DNA from: Alphaproteobacteria bacterium
Lineage (GTDB): Bacteria > Pseudomonadota > Alphaproteobacteria > Rhodospirillales > WMHbin7
Direction: 5' to 3'
Length of the DNA stretch: 64,000 bases
NCBI GenBank assembly: GCA_015231795.1
Contig: JADGAX010000001.1
Location: forward strand, 805,794 to 869,793
Of the stretch, positions 24,622-33,652 are shown in pieces. The position numbers and the translations under genes are program-made. Positions within the stretch are counted from its first letter, which is position 1. Every line of letters starts with the position of its first letter. Below the pieces are notes generated by a model. It searched no databases. It saw only the letters and a list, made by a program, of their open reading frames with translations, and was not told the origin of the DNA.

Positions 24622-25136
24622 CAGCCTCTCTCCTGTGTTTTCTTGAATCGCTCGATCAATTTCTCTTTGACGTTGGGCGACACGAAGGGCGCGATATCGC
24701 CGCCCAGGCGGCCGATTTCCTTCACGAAGCGCGACGAAATGAACTGGCAGCGGTCGCTGGCCATCAAGAACACGGTTTCCATTTGCGAGTCCAGCCGGGC
24801 GTTCATCCCAGCCATCTGGAATTCGTATTCGAAATCGGAAACGGCGCGCAGCCCGCGCACGATCATGGTGGCCCCAACCTGCTTGGCGAAATGCATCAGA
24901 AGGTTGTCGAAGGGCCTTACTTCGATCTTCACGCCATTGGTGTTTTTCAGCGACGCCACTTCCTGGGCGATCAACTGCGAGCGTTCGTCGACGTCGAACA
25001 AAGGCCCCTTGCCCGCATTCACCGCCACGGCGACGATCAGGCGATCAAGAATCTTGGTGGCCCTGAGGATGATGTCCATATGGCCGTTGGTCACCGGATC
25101 GAATGTGCCGGGATAAACCCCAATGCGCTCAATCAT
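24621..25136 (-). CDS. coaD: Phosphopantetheine adenylyltransferase
   Basis: 171 residues, the usual length for CoaD. The nucleotidyltransferase signature is near the start ([18 protein letters not shown], with the TxGH motif as TNGH) and the second motif is intact ([17 protein letters not shown]). It makes dephospho-CoA from 4'-phosphopantetheine and ATP, the penultimate step of coenzyme A synthesis. Its start overlaps the end of gyrA by eight bases, which means one transcript. Confidence 0.96.
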   Translation of the reverse strand: MIERIGVYPGTFDPVTNGHMDIILRATKILDRLIVAVAVNAGKGPLFDVDERSQLIAQEVASLKNTNGVKIEVRPFDNLLMHFAKQVGATMIVRGLRAVSDFEYEFQMAGMNARLDSQMETVFLMASDRCQFISSRFVKEIGRLGGDIAPFVSPNVKEKLIERFKKTQERG

Positions 25137-27870
25137 CGCCGCTCTCCGGCTCGGATGTTTCGCAGGCGGTCTGGTCGTCTGCCATATCCTCTTCCGTCCC
25201 TTCGGTTTCGTCGGCGGGCAGGCGCGATACCGACACCACCTTCTCGCCCTCGGACACTTTGATCAAGGTAACGCCCTGGGTCACGCGTCCGGCAATGCGA
25301 ATGCCTTCCACCGGCAGGCGAATGATGGTGCCGCCGTCGGTCACCAGCAGCAGATGGTCCTTGGCCTCGACCGGGAACGAGGCCACCACCTGGCCATTGC
25401 GCTCCGAACAATCGATATTGGCGATGCCCAATCCGCCGCGACCGGCCACCCGGTATTCATAGGCCGAGCTGCGCTTGCCGAAACCGTTCTCAGTGACGGT
25501 CAGGATGAATTCCTCGCCCTCGGCCATGCGGGCCATGACCTCGGGCGCCAGCAGGGCGGCGCTGTCGCCGCCTTCCGCCTCGACGCCTTCTTCGCCACGC
25601 TGGCGCTTGCTGATTTTCAGATAGGCGTCGCGGGTTGGGGTGTCGAAATCGACATGTTTCAAGATCGACATCGAAATCACATGGTCGCCATCGGCAAGCT
25701 GAATGCCGCGCACGCCGGTGGAATCGCGGCCCTTGAAGACGCGCACGTCGTCCACCGGGAAACGGATGCATTTGCCGGAATGCGCCGCCAGCAGCACATT
25801 GGCTTCAGGCATGCAGGGCGCCACGCCGATCAGGCGGTCGCCTTCGTCCAGCTTCATGGCGATCTTGCCGTTGGCGCGCACGTCCAGGAAATCGGCCAGT
25901 TCGTTGCGCCTGACACCGCCCGAGGCGGTGGCGAACATGACATGCAGATGCGCCATCGATTCTTCGTCTTCCGAAAGCGGCAACACGGTCGAAATGACCT
26001 CGCCCGCCTTCAGCGGCAACAGATTGACCATGGCCTTGCCCTTGGCCTGCGGCGTGCCCAAGGGCAGGCGATAGACCTTGAGCTTGTAAACGATGCCGGT
26101 CGAGCTGAAGAACAGGATCGGCGCATGGGTCGACGCCACGAAGACCTGCGAAAGCACGTCTTCTTCGCGCATGCTCATGGCCGAGCGGCCCTTGCCGCCG
26201 CGCCGTTGCGCGCGATAGGCGGCCAGCGGCACGCGCTTGATGTAGCCCGAAGCGGTAACCGTCACCACCATGTCTTCGCGCTGGATCAGGTCTTCGATGT
26301 CGGATTCGAATTCCAGGTCTTCGATGGCGGTGCGCCTGGGGGTCGCGAACTCGTCCTTCATCGCCACCAGTTCAGAGCGGATGATGCCGTACAGCAAATC
26401 GCGCGAGCCAAGAACCGCCAGATGATGGGCGATCTCGCCGCCGATCTCGGTCAGTTCGGCGGCGATCTTGTCGCGTTCCAACCCGGTCAGGCGATGCAGG
26501 CGCAAATCCAAGATGGCCTTGGCCTGGGCTTCGCTCAGGCGGTAGCAGCCGTTCACCACCTTGCGGTCAGGCTCGTCGATCAATTTCACCAGCGGCTCGA
26601 CGTCGAAGGCTTCCCAATCGCGGCTCATCAGGCGCTCGCGCGCGGTGGCGGGATCGGGCGCTTCGCGGATCAGCTTGATGATGGCGTCAAGATTGGCCAC
26701 CGCGATCGCCAAGCCCACCAAAGTATGGGCGCGGTCTCGGGCCTTGCCCAATTCGTAAATCGTGCGCCTTGTCACTACTTCTTCGCGGAAAGCCACGAAG
26801 GCGGCGATGATCTCGAGCAGCCCCATCAGCACGGGCTTGCCGCCGTTCAGGGCCAGCATATTGACGCCGAAGCTGCTTTGCAGCGGCGTGAATTTGTAAA
26901 GCTGGTTCAACACCACGTCGGGCACGGCGTCGCGCTTGAGTTCCACCACCACGCGCATGCCGTCGCGGTCGGATTCGTCGCGCAAGTCTGAAATGCCTTC
27001 GATGCGCTTGTCGCGCACCAGTTCGGCCATCAATTCCAGCATACGCGCCTTGTTGACTTGGTAAGGCACCTCGGAAATCACGATGGCTTGGCGATCTTTC
27101 CTGATCTCCTCGATCTCGGCGCGGCCTCTGACCACCACCGAACCCCTGCCGGTGGTGAAGGCCGAACGGATGCCGGAGCGGCCCAGAATGATGCCGCCTG
27201 TCGGGAAATCGGGCGCCAGCACGATCTCCATCACCTTTTCGATGGTGATTGATGGATCGTCGATATAGGCGCAGCAGGCGTCGATCACTTCGCCCAGATT
27301 GTGGGGCGGAATATTGGTGGCCATGCCGACTGCGATGCCGCCGGCGCCATTGACCAGCAGATTGGGAAAACGTGCTGGAAGAACCATGGGTTCTTCCACC
27401 GTGTCGTCGTAGTTCGACTGAAAATCGACGGTTTCCTTGCCAATATCGTCGATCAGGCTGTGCGCCGCCTTGGTCAGGCGCGCTTCGGTATATCGCATGG
27501 CGGCGGGCGGATCGCCGTCCATCGAGCCGAAATTGCCCTGCCCGTCGATCAGGGGCAGGCGCATCGAGAAATTCTGCGCCATGCGCACCATGGCGTCATA
27601 GATCGCGGAATCGCCGTGCGGGTGATATTTGCCCATGACGTCGCCGACGATGCGGGCCGACTTGCGGAACGGCTTGTTCCACTCGTAGCCGCTTTCGTTC
27701 ATCGCATACAAGATGCGCCGATGCACCGGCTTTAGGCCGTCACGCACGTCGGGCAGCGCTCGAGACACGATCACGCTCATGGCGTAGTCGAGATAGGAGC
27801 GCTTCATCTCCTCTTCGATGGTGACGGGCGCGATATCGTGGCCCGGGGACACTGGCGGGGTTGCTGTCAC
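25129..27870 (-). CDS. gyrA: DNA gyrase subunit A
   Basis: 913 residues from GTG. The N-terminal breakage-reunion domain has the catalytic tyrosine in [14 protein letters not shown] and the region around [23 protein letters not shown]; the quinolone-determining serine position is occupied by alanine in [11 protein letters not shown] only in the usual flanking sense, the serine itself being present. The C-terminal beta-pinwheel repeats end with an acidic tail, and the GyrA box QRRGGKG is present. It introduces negative supercoils together with GyrB. First gene of the gyrA-coaD-ppi-ppi unit. Confidence 0.97.
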   Translation of the reverse strand: MTATPPVSPGHDIAPVTIEEEMKRSYLDYAMSVIVSRALPDVRDGLKPVHRRILYAMNESGYEWNKPFRKSARIVGDVMGKYHPHGDSAIYDAMVRMAQNFSMRLPLIDGQGNFGSMDGDPPAAMRYTEARLTKAAHSLIDDIGKETVDFQSNYDDTVEEPMVLPARFPNLLVNGAGGIAVGMATNIPPHNLGEVIDACCAYIDDPSITIEKVMEIVLAPDFPTGGIILGRSGIRSAFTTGRGSVVVRGRAEIEEIRKDRQAIVISEVPYQVNKARMLELMAELVRDKRIEGISDLRDESDRDGMRVVVELKRDAVPDVVLNQLYKFTPLQSSFGVNMLALNGGKPVLMGLLEIIAAFVAFREEVVTRRTIYELGKARDRAHTLVGLAIAVANLDAIIKLIREAPDPATARERLMSRDWEAFDVEPLVKLIDEPDRKVVNGCYRLSEAQAKAILDLRLHRLTGLERDKIAAELTEIGGEIAHHLAVLGSRDLLYGIIRSELVAMKDEFATPRRTAIEDLEFESDIEDLIQREDMVVTVTASGYIKRVPLAAYRAQRRGGKGRSAMSMREEDVLSQVFVASTHAPILFFSSTGIVYKLKVYRLPLGTPQAKGKAMVNLLPLKAGEVISTVLPLSEDEESMAHLHVMFATASGGVRRNELADFLDVRANGKIAMKLDEGDRLIGVAPCMPEANVLLAAHSGKCIRFPVDDVRVFKGRDSTGVRGIQLADGDHVISMSILKHVDFDTPTRDAYLKISKRQRGEEGVEAEGGDSAALLAPEVMARMAEGEEFILTVTENGFGKRSSAYEYRVAGRGGLGIANIDCSERNGQVVASFPVEAKDHLLLVTDGGTIIRLPVEGIRIAGRVTQGVTLIKVSEGEKVVSVSRLPADETEGTEEDMADDQTACETSEPESGDD

Positions 27871-28089
27871 AAGACTCTCTTGGTCACTTCGAAACGAAAC
27901 AGAGGCATAGCCCCTTTCCAGGGCAAAATCCAGTCCCCTTTCTGGCCATCCAACCCATTGTTTTTATATACGTTTTTGCGGCGATTTTTGCCCTCGCCAG
28001 CCAAAAGCCGCCGGTCAGGCGGAATCGGGGCTGTTTTGCAGCCTAAAGAGGCGATACAGTCGGCCTGAAATGGATTTGCGAGCAACGCC

Positions 28090-28929
28090 ATGACGGTCGA
28101 AAGGGCCCTTGTCACCATCGCCCTGGGTGACGATTACGTCCGACTTTTTCACCAGAAGGCGGAGCCGGGCTGGAAGGCCTATTGCGACCGTCACGGCTTC
28201 GACCTCGTGGTCTTCGAAGTTCCCTTGGACCAAAGCCCCCGCGCTGCGGCCCGCTCGCCCGCTTGGCAGAAATGCCTGATCCTGGAGCGGCCCGAACTGT
28301 CGCGCTACCGCCAGATATGTTGGGTGGACACCGACATCCTGATCCGCCCCGACGCCCCTTCGGTGTTTGCAGGCGTGCCGGAAGAGCTTGTCGGCGGGGT
28401 CGACGCCTATGCCGCCCCCAACACTGCCGTCTATCGCGACGTGCTGGAGCGCATGTACCAATCCTGGCATGCCATGGGCGCCAGATTCCTAGATTGCCCG
28501 ACGCCGGAAAGTTTCTACCTGGCAAGGGGCCTGCCCGCCACTGCGGATCGGGTCATGCATACGGGCGTGATGGTGGCCTCGCCCGCCTTCCACGCCGGAC
28601 TGTTTCGCCATGTCTACGACGCCTACGAGGATGTGGACGGCAAGGCGACCAATTACGAATGGGGACCCTTGTCGCTGGCAGTGGTGCGCCGCGGCTTGGC
28701 CCAGTGGCTGGATTATCGCTTCAACCTGATTCTATCGGACCAGATCGAGCATCATTACCGCTTCTTGCACCAGAACCTGTTTGCCCATCTGCTGGCCCCC
28801 GGTCAGGAAGCCACCGCCCAGGCGCTTCAAAAATTGGTGTTCGACGCCTGCCTGAAGGAACTTTATGCCAACGCCTTCTTCCTGCATTTCTGCGGCCTGC
28901 CCGACGTGATGGCGGGGTTCGAGGTTTGA
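28090..28929 (+). CDS. Putative GT-A-fold glycosyltransferase
   Basis: 279 residues, no membrane segment. The motif ICWVDTDILIRPDAP has the DxD that binds the metal and nucleotide sugar in GT-A enzymes; the opening ALVTIALGDDYVRLFHQKAEPGWKAYCDRHGFDLVVF resembles eukaryotic-type galactosyl/mannosyltransferases of the GMA12/MNN10 kind. An HFCG motif near the end (FFLHFCGLPD) fits a metal-binding histidine of the same families. It stands alone, upstream of gyrA in the opposite direction. Donor and acceptor are unknown. Confidence 0.65.
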   Translation: MTVERALVTIALGDDYVRLFHQKAEPGWKAYCDRHGFDLVVFEVPLDQSPRAAARSPAWQKCLILERPELSRYRQICWVDTDILIRPDAPSVFAGVPEELVGGVDAYAAPNTAVYRDVLERMYQSWHAMGARFLDCPTPESFYLARGLPATADRVMHTGVMVASPAFHAGLFRHVYDAYEDVDGKATNYEWGPLSLAVVRRGLAQWLDYRFNLILSDQIEHHYRFLHQNLFAHLLAPGQEATAQALQKLVFDACLKELYANAFFLHFCGLPDVMAGFEV

Positions 28930-29021
28930 AAGCCTCTAATCCGTTTGTTCGCAAATGGCAATCAATTTACAACCAATAAGATAGTTGATAAGTTTGCCTT
29001 CACGATCTTCAGGAGGGCAAT

Positions 29022-30431
29022 GTGCGTCTTGTTCCCATTCTTTCCTTGATTACCCTTCTATGTGTGCCTCTGCCTGCACGGGCAGAGCAACCAGGATTCG
29101 ATTGCGGGAAAGCTAGCCGCGATACAGAGAAAGCAATTTGCAGCAATGAGCGAATTGCGTTTTTTGATCGGAAAATGACCGATGCTTTTCATAATCTCAT
29201 TTCTCGGCTTGATGCAGAATCGTCAAACCGTCTTCGCCGTCAGCAAAGGGCATGGCTGAATAAGCGAGAAAACGCCTGTCATGGAGACGTCAACTGTATT
29301 TGGGATATAACGAAAACAAGGATGAACGACCTGATCCGCATGGAGGGAGTGCTTAAAGATAATGGCATGACGCCAGAGCAATGGGCGAAAAATGCCCATT
29401 CAATCTGCGCAGAAACTTTACGCATCACGAATCAAGGCCTTCTGAAGAAATTTGCCATTAAGCATGAGAGGCCCACTGAGAAAGAGCGCAACGACATCGA
29501 AACGTTTCAGTCCTTAAGTGCGTACCCATCCAACTTACCTATGTTGCGTTTTCCTCTTCAAGGCGGAAGAACGCGCCGTTTTGTTGAAATGATGTTGGGC
29601 GGGTCAATGCGCTCCGCAATCATGTTCGATTTTGACTGGGCGACTAAGCAGCAGCCTCCTTCTGACTTCGTATCCTTGGATCATTTTCCAGGATACGACG
29701 AAGAGAATGACGAAGTCTTACGTTGGGCTGCCTACGGTGATCTTATCAAGATTCAGGATGAACCTGTTGTCGTCTATCAAACCGACAATGGAAAACTAGT
29801 TTCCTGGTTTGGTCGCCACAGCGAGCGTCCATTATGCACTTTCAAACCCAAGAATATTCGTATTCTTAAGGTGGAAGAAAAAGAAAACTCAGCACTCTGC
29901 AATGACTTCGTCGAAAACAAGGTCGAAATACTTGAATGGCAAGTTGCTGATGAGCAATGGCCCTTGGTCCCTGCTTCTTACACAGTGCAAGGGCATAAAA
30001 GTGACTTTCCGCCGCGCTTCAGCGGTGAAGTTCAAGAATTGCCGAAAGATGCTAATTACATTGGCGTCGATCTGGACGGTGATGGAAAAAGGGAATTCTA
30101 CAGTCTTCTTAATGTGACAGCAGGGCCGGGCCGGGGACACGACTATCATTGGATCGTGCAGGCGGATCCATCAAGAACACTTAAATCGCTATCAACGACA
30201 GCATCGCTTCTAAGCGAGGTAGATTGGTGGGAAATTGATTGGAGTAAAAACCGAGGAGACGATGCCAATAACCGGGTGCAATTCTTTAAATACAAGGAAA
30301 AGACTTATCTGTTCGGCAATGCGGCAGGCCAAACAGGCATCTTCTCGATCAAGGACGGCAAGCTGCACAAGTGGTGTGACATCCAGGTCATTCCGCAGCT
30401 TGAAATCGAAAAGTCCTACATCCCCCGCTGA
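29022..30431 (+). CDS. Secreted protein with N-terminal LprI-like (DUF1311) domain
   Basis: 469 residues with a signal peptide (about 1-21, ending PARAEQ). The following region, FDCGKASRDTEKAICSNE then LRRQQRAWLNKRENAC, is the cysteine-containing lysozyme-inhibitor-like domain (DUF1311/LprI). The remaining about 370 residues do not match any family I recognise. The gene has visibly lower GC than its neighbours and different codon use, a sign of recent acquisition. The start is supported by GGAGG upstream. A role in protecting the cell envelope is possible only by family analogy. Confidence 0.7.
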   Translation: MRLVPILSLITLLCVPLPARAEQPGFDCGKASRDTEKAICSNERIAFFDRKMTDAFHNLISRLDAESSNRLRRQQRAWLNKRENACHGDVNCIWDITKTRMNDLIRMEGVLKDNGMTPEQWAKNAHSICAETLRITNQGLLKKFAIKHERPTEKERNDIETFQSLSAYPSNLPMLRFPLQGGRTRRFVEMMLGGSMRSAIMFDFDWATKQQPPSDFVSLDHFPGYDEENDEVLRWAAYGDLIKIQDEPVVVYQTDNGKLVSWFGRHSERPLCTFKPKNIRILKVEEKENSALCNDFVENKVEILEWQVADEQWPLVPASYTVQGHKSDFPPRFSGEVQELPKDANYIGVDLDGDGKREFYSLLNVTAGPGRGHDYHWIVQADPSRTLKSLSTTASLLSEVDWWEIDWSKNRGDDANNRVQFFKYKEKTYLFGNAAGQTGIFSIKDGKLHKWCDIQVIPQLEIEKSYIPR

Positions 30432-30455
30432 GCATTGTGTGTCAGCCTCCAAGGC

Positions 30456-30788
30456 TTAGCTGCATGTGAAACCTAGGGAGACAGATGCAACGTCTATCTC
30501 CAGTTCCACCGTCACCTTGCTGCCTTCGCTAAGGTTTTCTTTCTTGCGGATGTCGGCTTTCACGGGCAGCAGATAGGCTCCGGCCTTCGAATCTGGAAAG
30601 ATCGAGGTTTTCCACGAGGTCTGGCTGATCGTTGCCCTGACGGGCACCGATCCCCAACCACGCCGTTTCGAAGACGACAGATGCTTGATCACCGACGATT
30701 CCTTCTTCGGTAAGGTGACGAAGAACCAGGCCCCCTGGCCCTGGTACAGCCACAATTTTGCGCTGAAGGACAGGCTTAGATCGCTCAT
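30456..30788 (-). CDS. DUF1905 domain protein
   Basis: 110 residues. LSFSAKLWLYQGQGAWFFVTLPKKES, then RRGWGSVPVRATISQTSWKTSIFPDSKAGAYLLPVKADIRKKENLSEG form the compact beta-rich DUF1905 domain. Its function is unknown; in some proteins it is joined to a YdeI-like domain, absent here. The start overlaps the end of the nitroreductase gene by four bases, so they share a transcript. It converges with the LprI-like gene. Confidence 0.8.
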   Translation of the reverse strand: MSDLSLSFSAKLWLYQGQGAWFFVTLPKKESSVIKHLSSSKRRGWGSVPVRATISQTSWKTSIFPDSKAGAYLLPVKADIRKKENLSEGSKVTVELEIDVASVSLGFTCS

Positions 30789-31369
30789 GCCACCCGGCAG
30801 GCCTCGGCGAATTCAAGCCGTGGATTGCGCGGATAGAGCTTGGCCGCCTCGCCATAGCCGATATTCATCAGCAGGAAGGATTTCAAGCGCCCTTCTGGAA
30901 AAAAGGCGGCATCCACCTTGCCCGCGTCGAAGCCGCCCATGGGGCCAAGATCAAGCCCCAGCGCCCGGCAAGCGATCAGGAAATAGGCGGCCTGCAAGGT
31001 GGCGCTTTGACGCGCTGAAGCCTCGGTCGCTTCGGGCTTGCCCGCAAACCAGCTTTTGGCGTCGGTCTGGGGAAATAGGCGGGGCAGCAGTTCGGGAAAA
31101 TCGAGGTCGAAGGCGCAGATGGCGGTCACGGGCGCCTTCATGGTTTTCTCGACATTGCCGGAGGCCAGCGCAGGCTTCAGCCGCTCCTTGGCCTCGGCGC
31201 TTTTCACGAACACAAGGCGCAAGGGCTGGCAGTTGGCCGCCGTGGGGGCCATCCTCGCCAGTTCCCAGGCTTCTTGCAGCGCTGCGTCACTGACGGGCCT
31301 GTCTTGCCAATGCGCATGCGTGCGGGCCTTCAGAAACAACAGATCGAGAACTTCGGCGTCAAGCGTCAT
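30785..31369 (-). CDS. Nitroreductase-family protein, RutE-like
   Basis: 194 residues. FMN-binding nitroreductase fold: ARTHAHWQDRPVSDAALQEAWELARMAPTAANCQPLRLVFV at the N-terminus, and GLDLGPMGGFDAGKVDAAFF with LLMNIGYG later, matching the malonic semialdehyde reductase / RutE (HadB/RutE) group. RutE in the pyrimidine-degrading Rut pathway reduces malonic semialdehyde. No other rut gene is visible nearby, so the substrate here is uncertain. Confidence 0.82.
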   Translation of the reverse strand: MTLDAEVLDLLFLKARTHAHWQDRPVSDAALQEAWELARMAPTAANCQPLRLVFVKSAEAKERLKPALASGNVEKTMKAPVTAICAFDLDFPELLPRLFPQTDAKSWFAGKPEATEASARQSATLQAAYFLIACRALGLDLGPMGGFDAGKVDAAFFPEGRLKSFLLMNIGYGEAAKLYPRNPRLEFAEACRVA

Positions 31370-31411
31370 GGCGGCATTCCTTTCGCTCTCGAAAGGCTAT
31401 AGATTGGCGTC

Positions 31412-32413
31412 ATGAAACGCAAATTCCTTCTGGCTTTGACCGCCCTGCTTTTCGCCTGCCCGCTGGCGGCCAAGGCCGCCGACCATGCCGTGATCGTCAT
31501 GTATCACCGCTTTGGCGAGAACGCGATTCCCTCCACCAACATCCGCCTTGAACAGTTCGAAGCGCATCTTCGCCATCTGAAGGAAGGCGGCTATCGGGTG
31601 CTGCCCCTGGCCGAGATCGCCGACGCCCTGGCCAGCGGCAAGGACCTGCCCGAGAAGTCGGTCGCCATCACCGTCGACGACGCCTATGCCTCGGTCTATC
31701 GCGAGGCTTGGCCGCGTTTGAAGGCTTACGGCTTCCCCTTCACGCTGTTCGTCACCACCAAGGATGTCGATGGCGGATCGAAGCTGTACATGAGCTGGGA
31801 CCAGATGCGCGAGATGGCCAAGGCGGGCGTGGCCATCGGCAATCATTCGGCCACCCATCCGCACATGGCCGAGATGAAGCCAGAACAGGTCATGGAGGAA
31901 TTCCTAAAATCGCAGCAACGCTTCAAGGACGAGTTGGGCTTTGCGCCCGGCCTGATGGCCTATCCTTACGGCGAGGCCAGCCAAGGCGTGATCGAGCAAG
32001 CGGGCAAGGCCGGATTCAAGATGGGCTTCGGCCAGCATTCCGGGGTGGCGCATGCAGGCGGCAATCCCTTTTACATCCCGCGTTTTGCGCTGAACGAACA
32101 TTACGGCGATCTTGATCGCTTCAAGCGCACGGTCGATACCCTGCCCCTGGCCGTCAGCGCCATCGAGCCAGCCGACCCGGCGCCCGTCCCCTCGCCTGCC
32201 CAGTTCGTTCTAACCTTGAAAGACGATCCGCCGCGCGGCCTCAACTGCTTTACCGGCGACGGCGCGCCCATCAAAATGGAGATCGAGGGCAGACGGGTTG
32301 CCCTGAAGCTGGCCAAGCCCTTTGGCCCTGGACGCGGGCGGATCAGCTGCACCGCCCCCGCCCCCAACAATCGCTGGCGCTGGTTCGGCCATCAGGTCAT
32401 CATCGCGAAATGA
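31412..32413 (+). CDS. Secreted polysaccharide deacetylase-family protein
   Basis: 333 residues with a signal peptide (about 1-22, CPLAAKAAD). The NodB-type domain includes VIVMYHRFGE, the catalytic-site motif VAITVDDAYASVY (DD pair), and the metal-binding IGNHSATHPHM (HxxxH pattern). These enzymes remove acetyl groups from N-acetylglucosamine polymers. The C-terminal about 70 residues form an additional segment without a named family. The gene is followed by an overlapping zincin gene. Confidence 0.88.
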   Translation: MKRKFLLALTALLFACPLAAKAADHAVIVMYHRFGENAIPSTNIRLEQFEAHLRHLKEGGYRVLPLAEIADALASGKDLPEKSVAITVDDAYASVYREAWPRLKAYGFPFTLFVTTKDVDGGSKLYMSWDQMREMAKAGVAIGNHSATHPHMAEMKPEQVMEEFLKSQQRFKDELGFAPGLMAYPYGEASQGVIEQAGKAGFKMGFGQHSGVAHAGGNPFYIPRFALNEHYGDLDRFKRTVDTLPLAVSAIEPADPAPVPSPAQFVLTLKDDPPRGLNCFTGDGAPIKMEIEGRRVALKLAKPFGPGRGRISCTAPAPNNRWRWFGHQVIIAK

Positions 32414-32799
32414 AAACGCCCCCCAGCCTGGACGAAATCGAAGAACTGGCCCGTCAGGAACTGGCGCGCCTGCCTGCCGAATGGCACCGTTTCTTGCAGG
32501 GAGTCGCCATTCTGGTCGCCGACTTCCCCGAAGCCGAGATCGAGGAAGAGATGGAGCTGGAAAGCCCCTTCGACATTCTGGGCCTGTATCAGGGCATCGA
32601 TATCGGACACGAACATTCCGGCGGCGTGGTTACGGATGTGAACCGCATCCTGCTCTATCGCCGTCCGATTCTGGATTACTGGTGCGAAACCGGCGAAGAT
32701 TTGGCTCTGGTCTTGCGCCATGTCTTGATCCACGAAATCGGCCATCATATCGGCCTGTCCGACGAGGACATGGAGCATATCGAAAACAGTTCTGTCTAA
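32410..32799 (+). CDS. Minimal zincin metallopeptidase-like protein (PF06262 type)
   Basis: 129 residues, the start overlapping the deacetylase stop as ATGA. The zinc site HEIGHHIGLSDEDME near residues 107-121 is the minimal zincin (MMP-like) signature; the N-terminal half is acidic (EAEIEEEMELE). The bacterial family is small, soluble and without a known natural substrate. Coupled to a deacetylase and a lipoprotein gene. Confidence 0.85.
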   Translation: MKTPPSLDEIEELARQELARLPAEWHRFLQGVAILVADFPEAEIEEEMELESPFDILGLYQGIDIGHEHSGGVVTDVNRILLYRRPILDYWCETGEDLALVLRHVLIHEIGHHIGLSDEDMEHIENSSV

Positions 32800-32811
32800 T
32801 CACGGGCGCTC

Positions 32812-33126
32812 ATGAGACATCTTTTCATCATTCTGTTTTCGCTGATCCTGACCGGCTGCGCCGCCAAACCGGCATCGCAGGCCTGGATACACCCTGATTG
32901 GGGCAGCAGCTATACCAGCCGCGATCTGTCGGTCTGCCGCAAGCAGGCCGACGAGGATCTGGGCCGCCAGATCGGACGCGACGACATGCTGGACCGCGAC
33001 CCAGCGGGCGGCAATGCCAGCCCCAGCCGCCAGACCGACGCCATTCGCAACCGCTATGACGTGGATCGTTATGTGGCGAATTGCATGATGGGGCTGGGCT
33101 ATCGGCGCGCCAAGGCGGTCAAGTAA
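32812..33126 (+). CDS. Small lipoprotein of unknown function
   Basis: 104 residues. The N-terminus is a lipoprotein signal, with the lipobox LTGC placing the lipidated cysteine at residue 17. The rest is polar, with a conserved-looking WGSSYTSRDLSVCRKQADEDLGRQI and two further cysteines. No family was recognised. It follows the zincin gene after 12 bp. Confidence 0.75.
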   Translation: MRHLFIILFSLILTGCAAKPASQAWIHPDWGSSYTSRDLSVCRKQADEDLGRQIGRDDMLDRDPAGGNASPSRQTDAIRNRYDVDRYVANCMMGLGYRRAKAVK

Positions 33127-33127
33127 A

Positions 33128-33613
33128 TCAGGGACCGGTATCGAGATCGGGCGCGTCGCCCTTGTCGTTCATGCGCCGCCCCAACACCAACGTCCAATAG
33201 GCTTGTCCATCGGCGGCTTGGCTTATGCCAATGCCCGCCTCTCGCAATTCGGGCCTCAGCATATTGTCGCGATGCCCTGGGCTGGCCAACCACAAGTCCA
33301 CGGTTTGCCTGGGGCCGATCAGCCCCGAAGCCAGGTTCTCGGCGGCCAGCCGATAGGCGTAACCTTGTCGCACGAGGCGCTGATCCAGGTTCGAGCCATC
33401 CGGCCCCCTATGCGACAATCGCCCCCAATCGGCCAATTCGCGCGCGAAATTCTGCGCTGCTAAGCCCAATTGCGAATCCAGCCGCACGGGCGCCAGCCCA
33501 TGATCGCGCCTGACCTCATTGACCGCCGACAGCGCATCTTGCACGGCCTGGGGTTCGGCCCTTGATGGAAAGGCCGCCAGCAGGATCAAAAAGGCCAGGA
33601 CAAAGTGGCGCAT
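33128..33613 (-). CDS. Secreted CAP/SCP-domain protein
   Basis: 161 residues from the ATG at 33613; a much longer open frame extends upstream but it is antisense to the O-GlcNAc-transferase-like gene and only this start gives a signal peptide (MRHFVLAFLILLAAFPSRA). The CAP fold motifs are AVNEVRRDHGLAPVRLDSQLGLAAQNFARELA, LSHRGPDG, AENLA and WLASPGHRDNML. Bacterial CAP proteins are widespread and of unknown biochemical role. The gene is divergent from the next one with only 39 bp between starts. Confidence 0.88.
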   Translation of the reverse strand: MRHFVLAFLILLAAFPSRAEPQAVQDALSAVNEVRRDHGLAPVRLDSQLGLAAQNFARELADWGRLSHRGPDGSNLDQRLVRQGYAYRLAAENLASGLIGPRQTVDLWLASPGHRDNMLRPELREAGIGISQAADGQAYWTLVLGRRMNDKGDAPDLDTGP

Positions 33614-33652
33614 GAACGGCAAGATAAGCCAGATTCGGGGCAAGTGACAATC

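Noticed and set aside
25123..26991. A 622-codon plus-strand frame opposite gyrA
   Set aside because: Antisense shadow of gyrA with histidine-rich, featureless translation.
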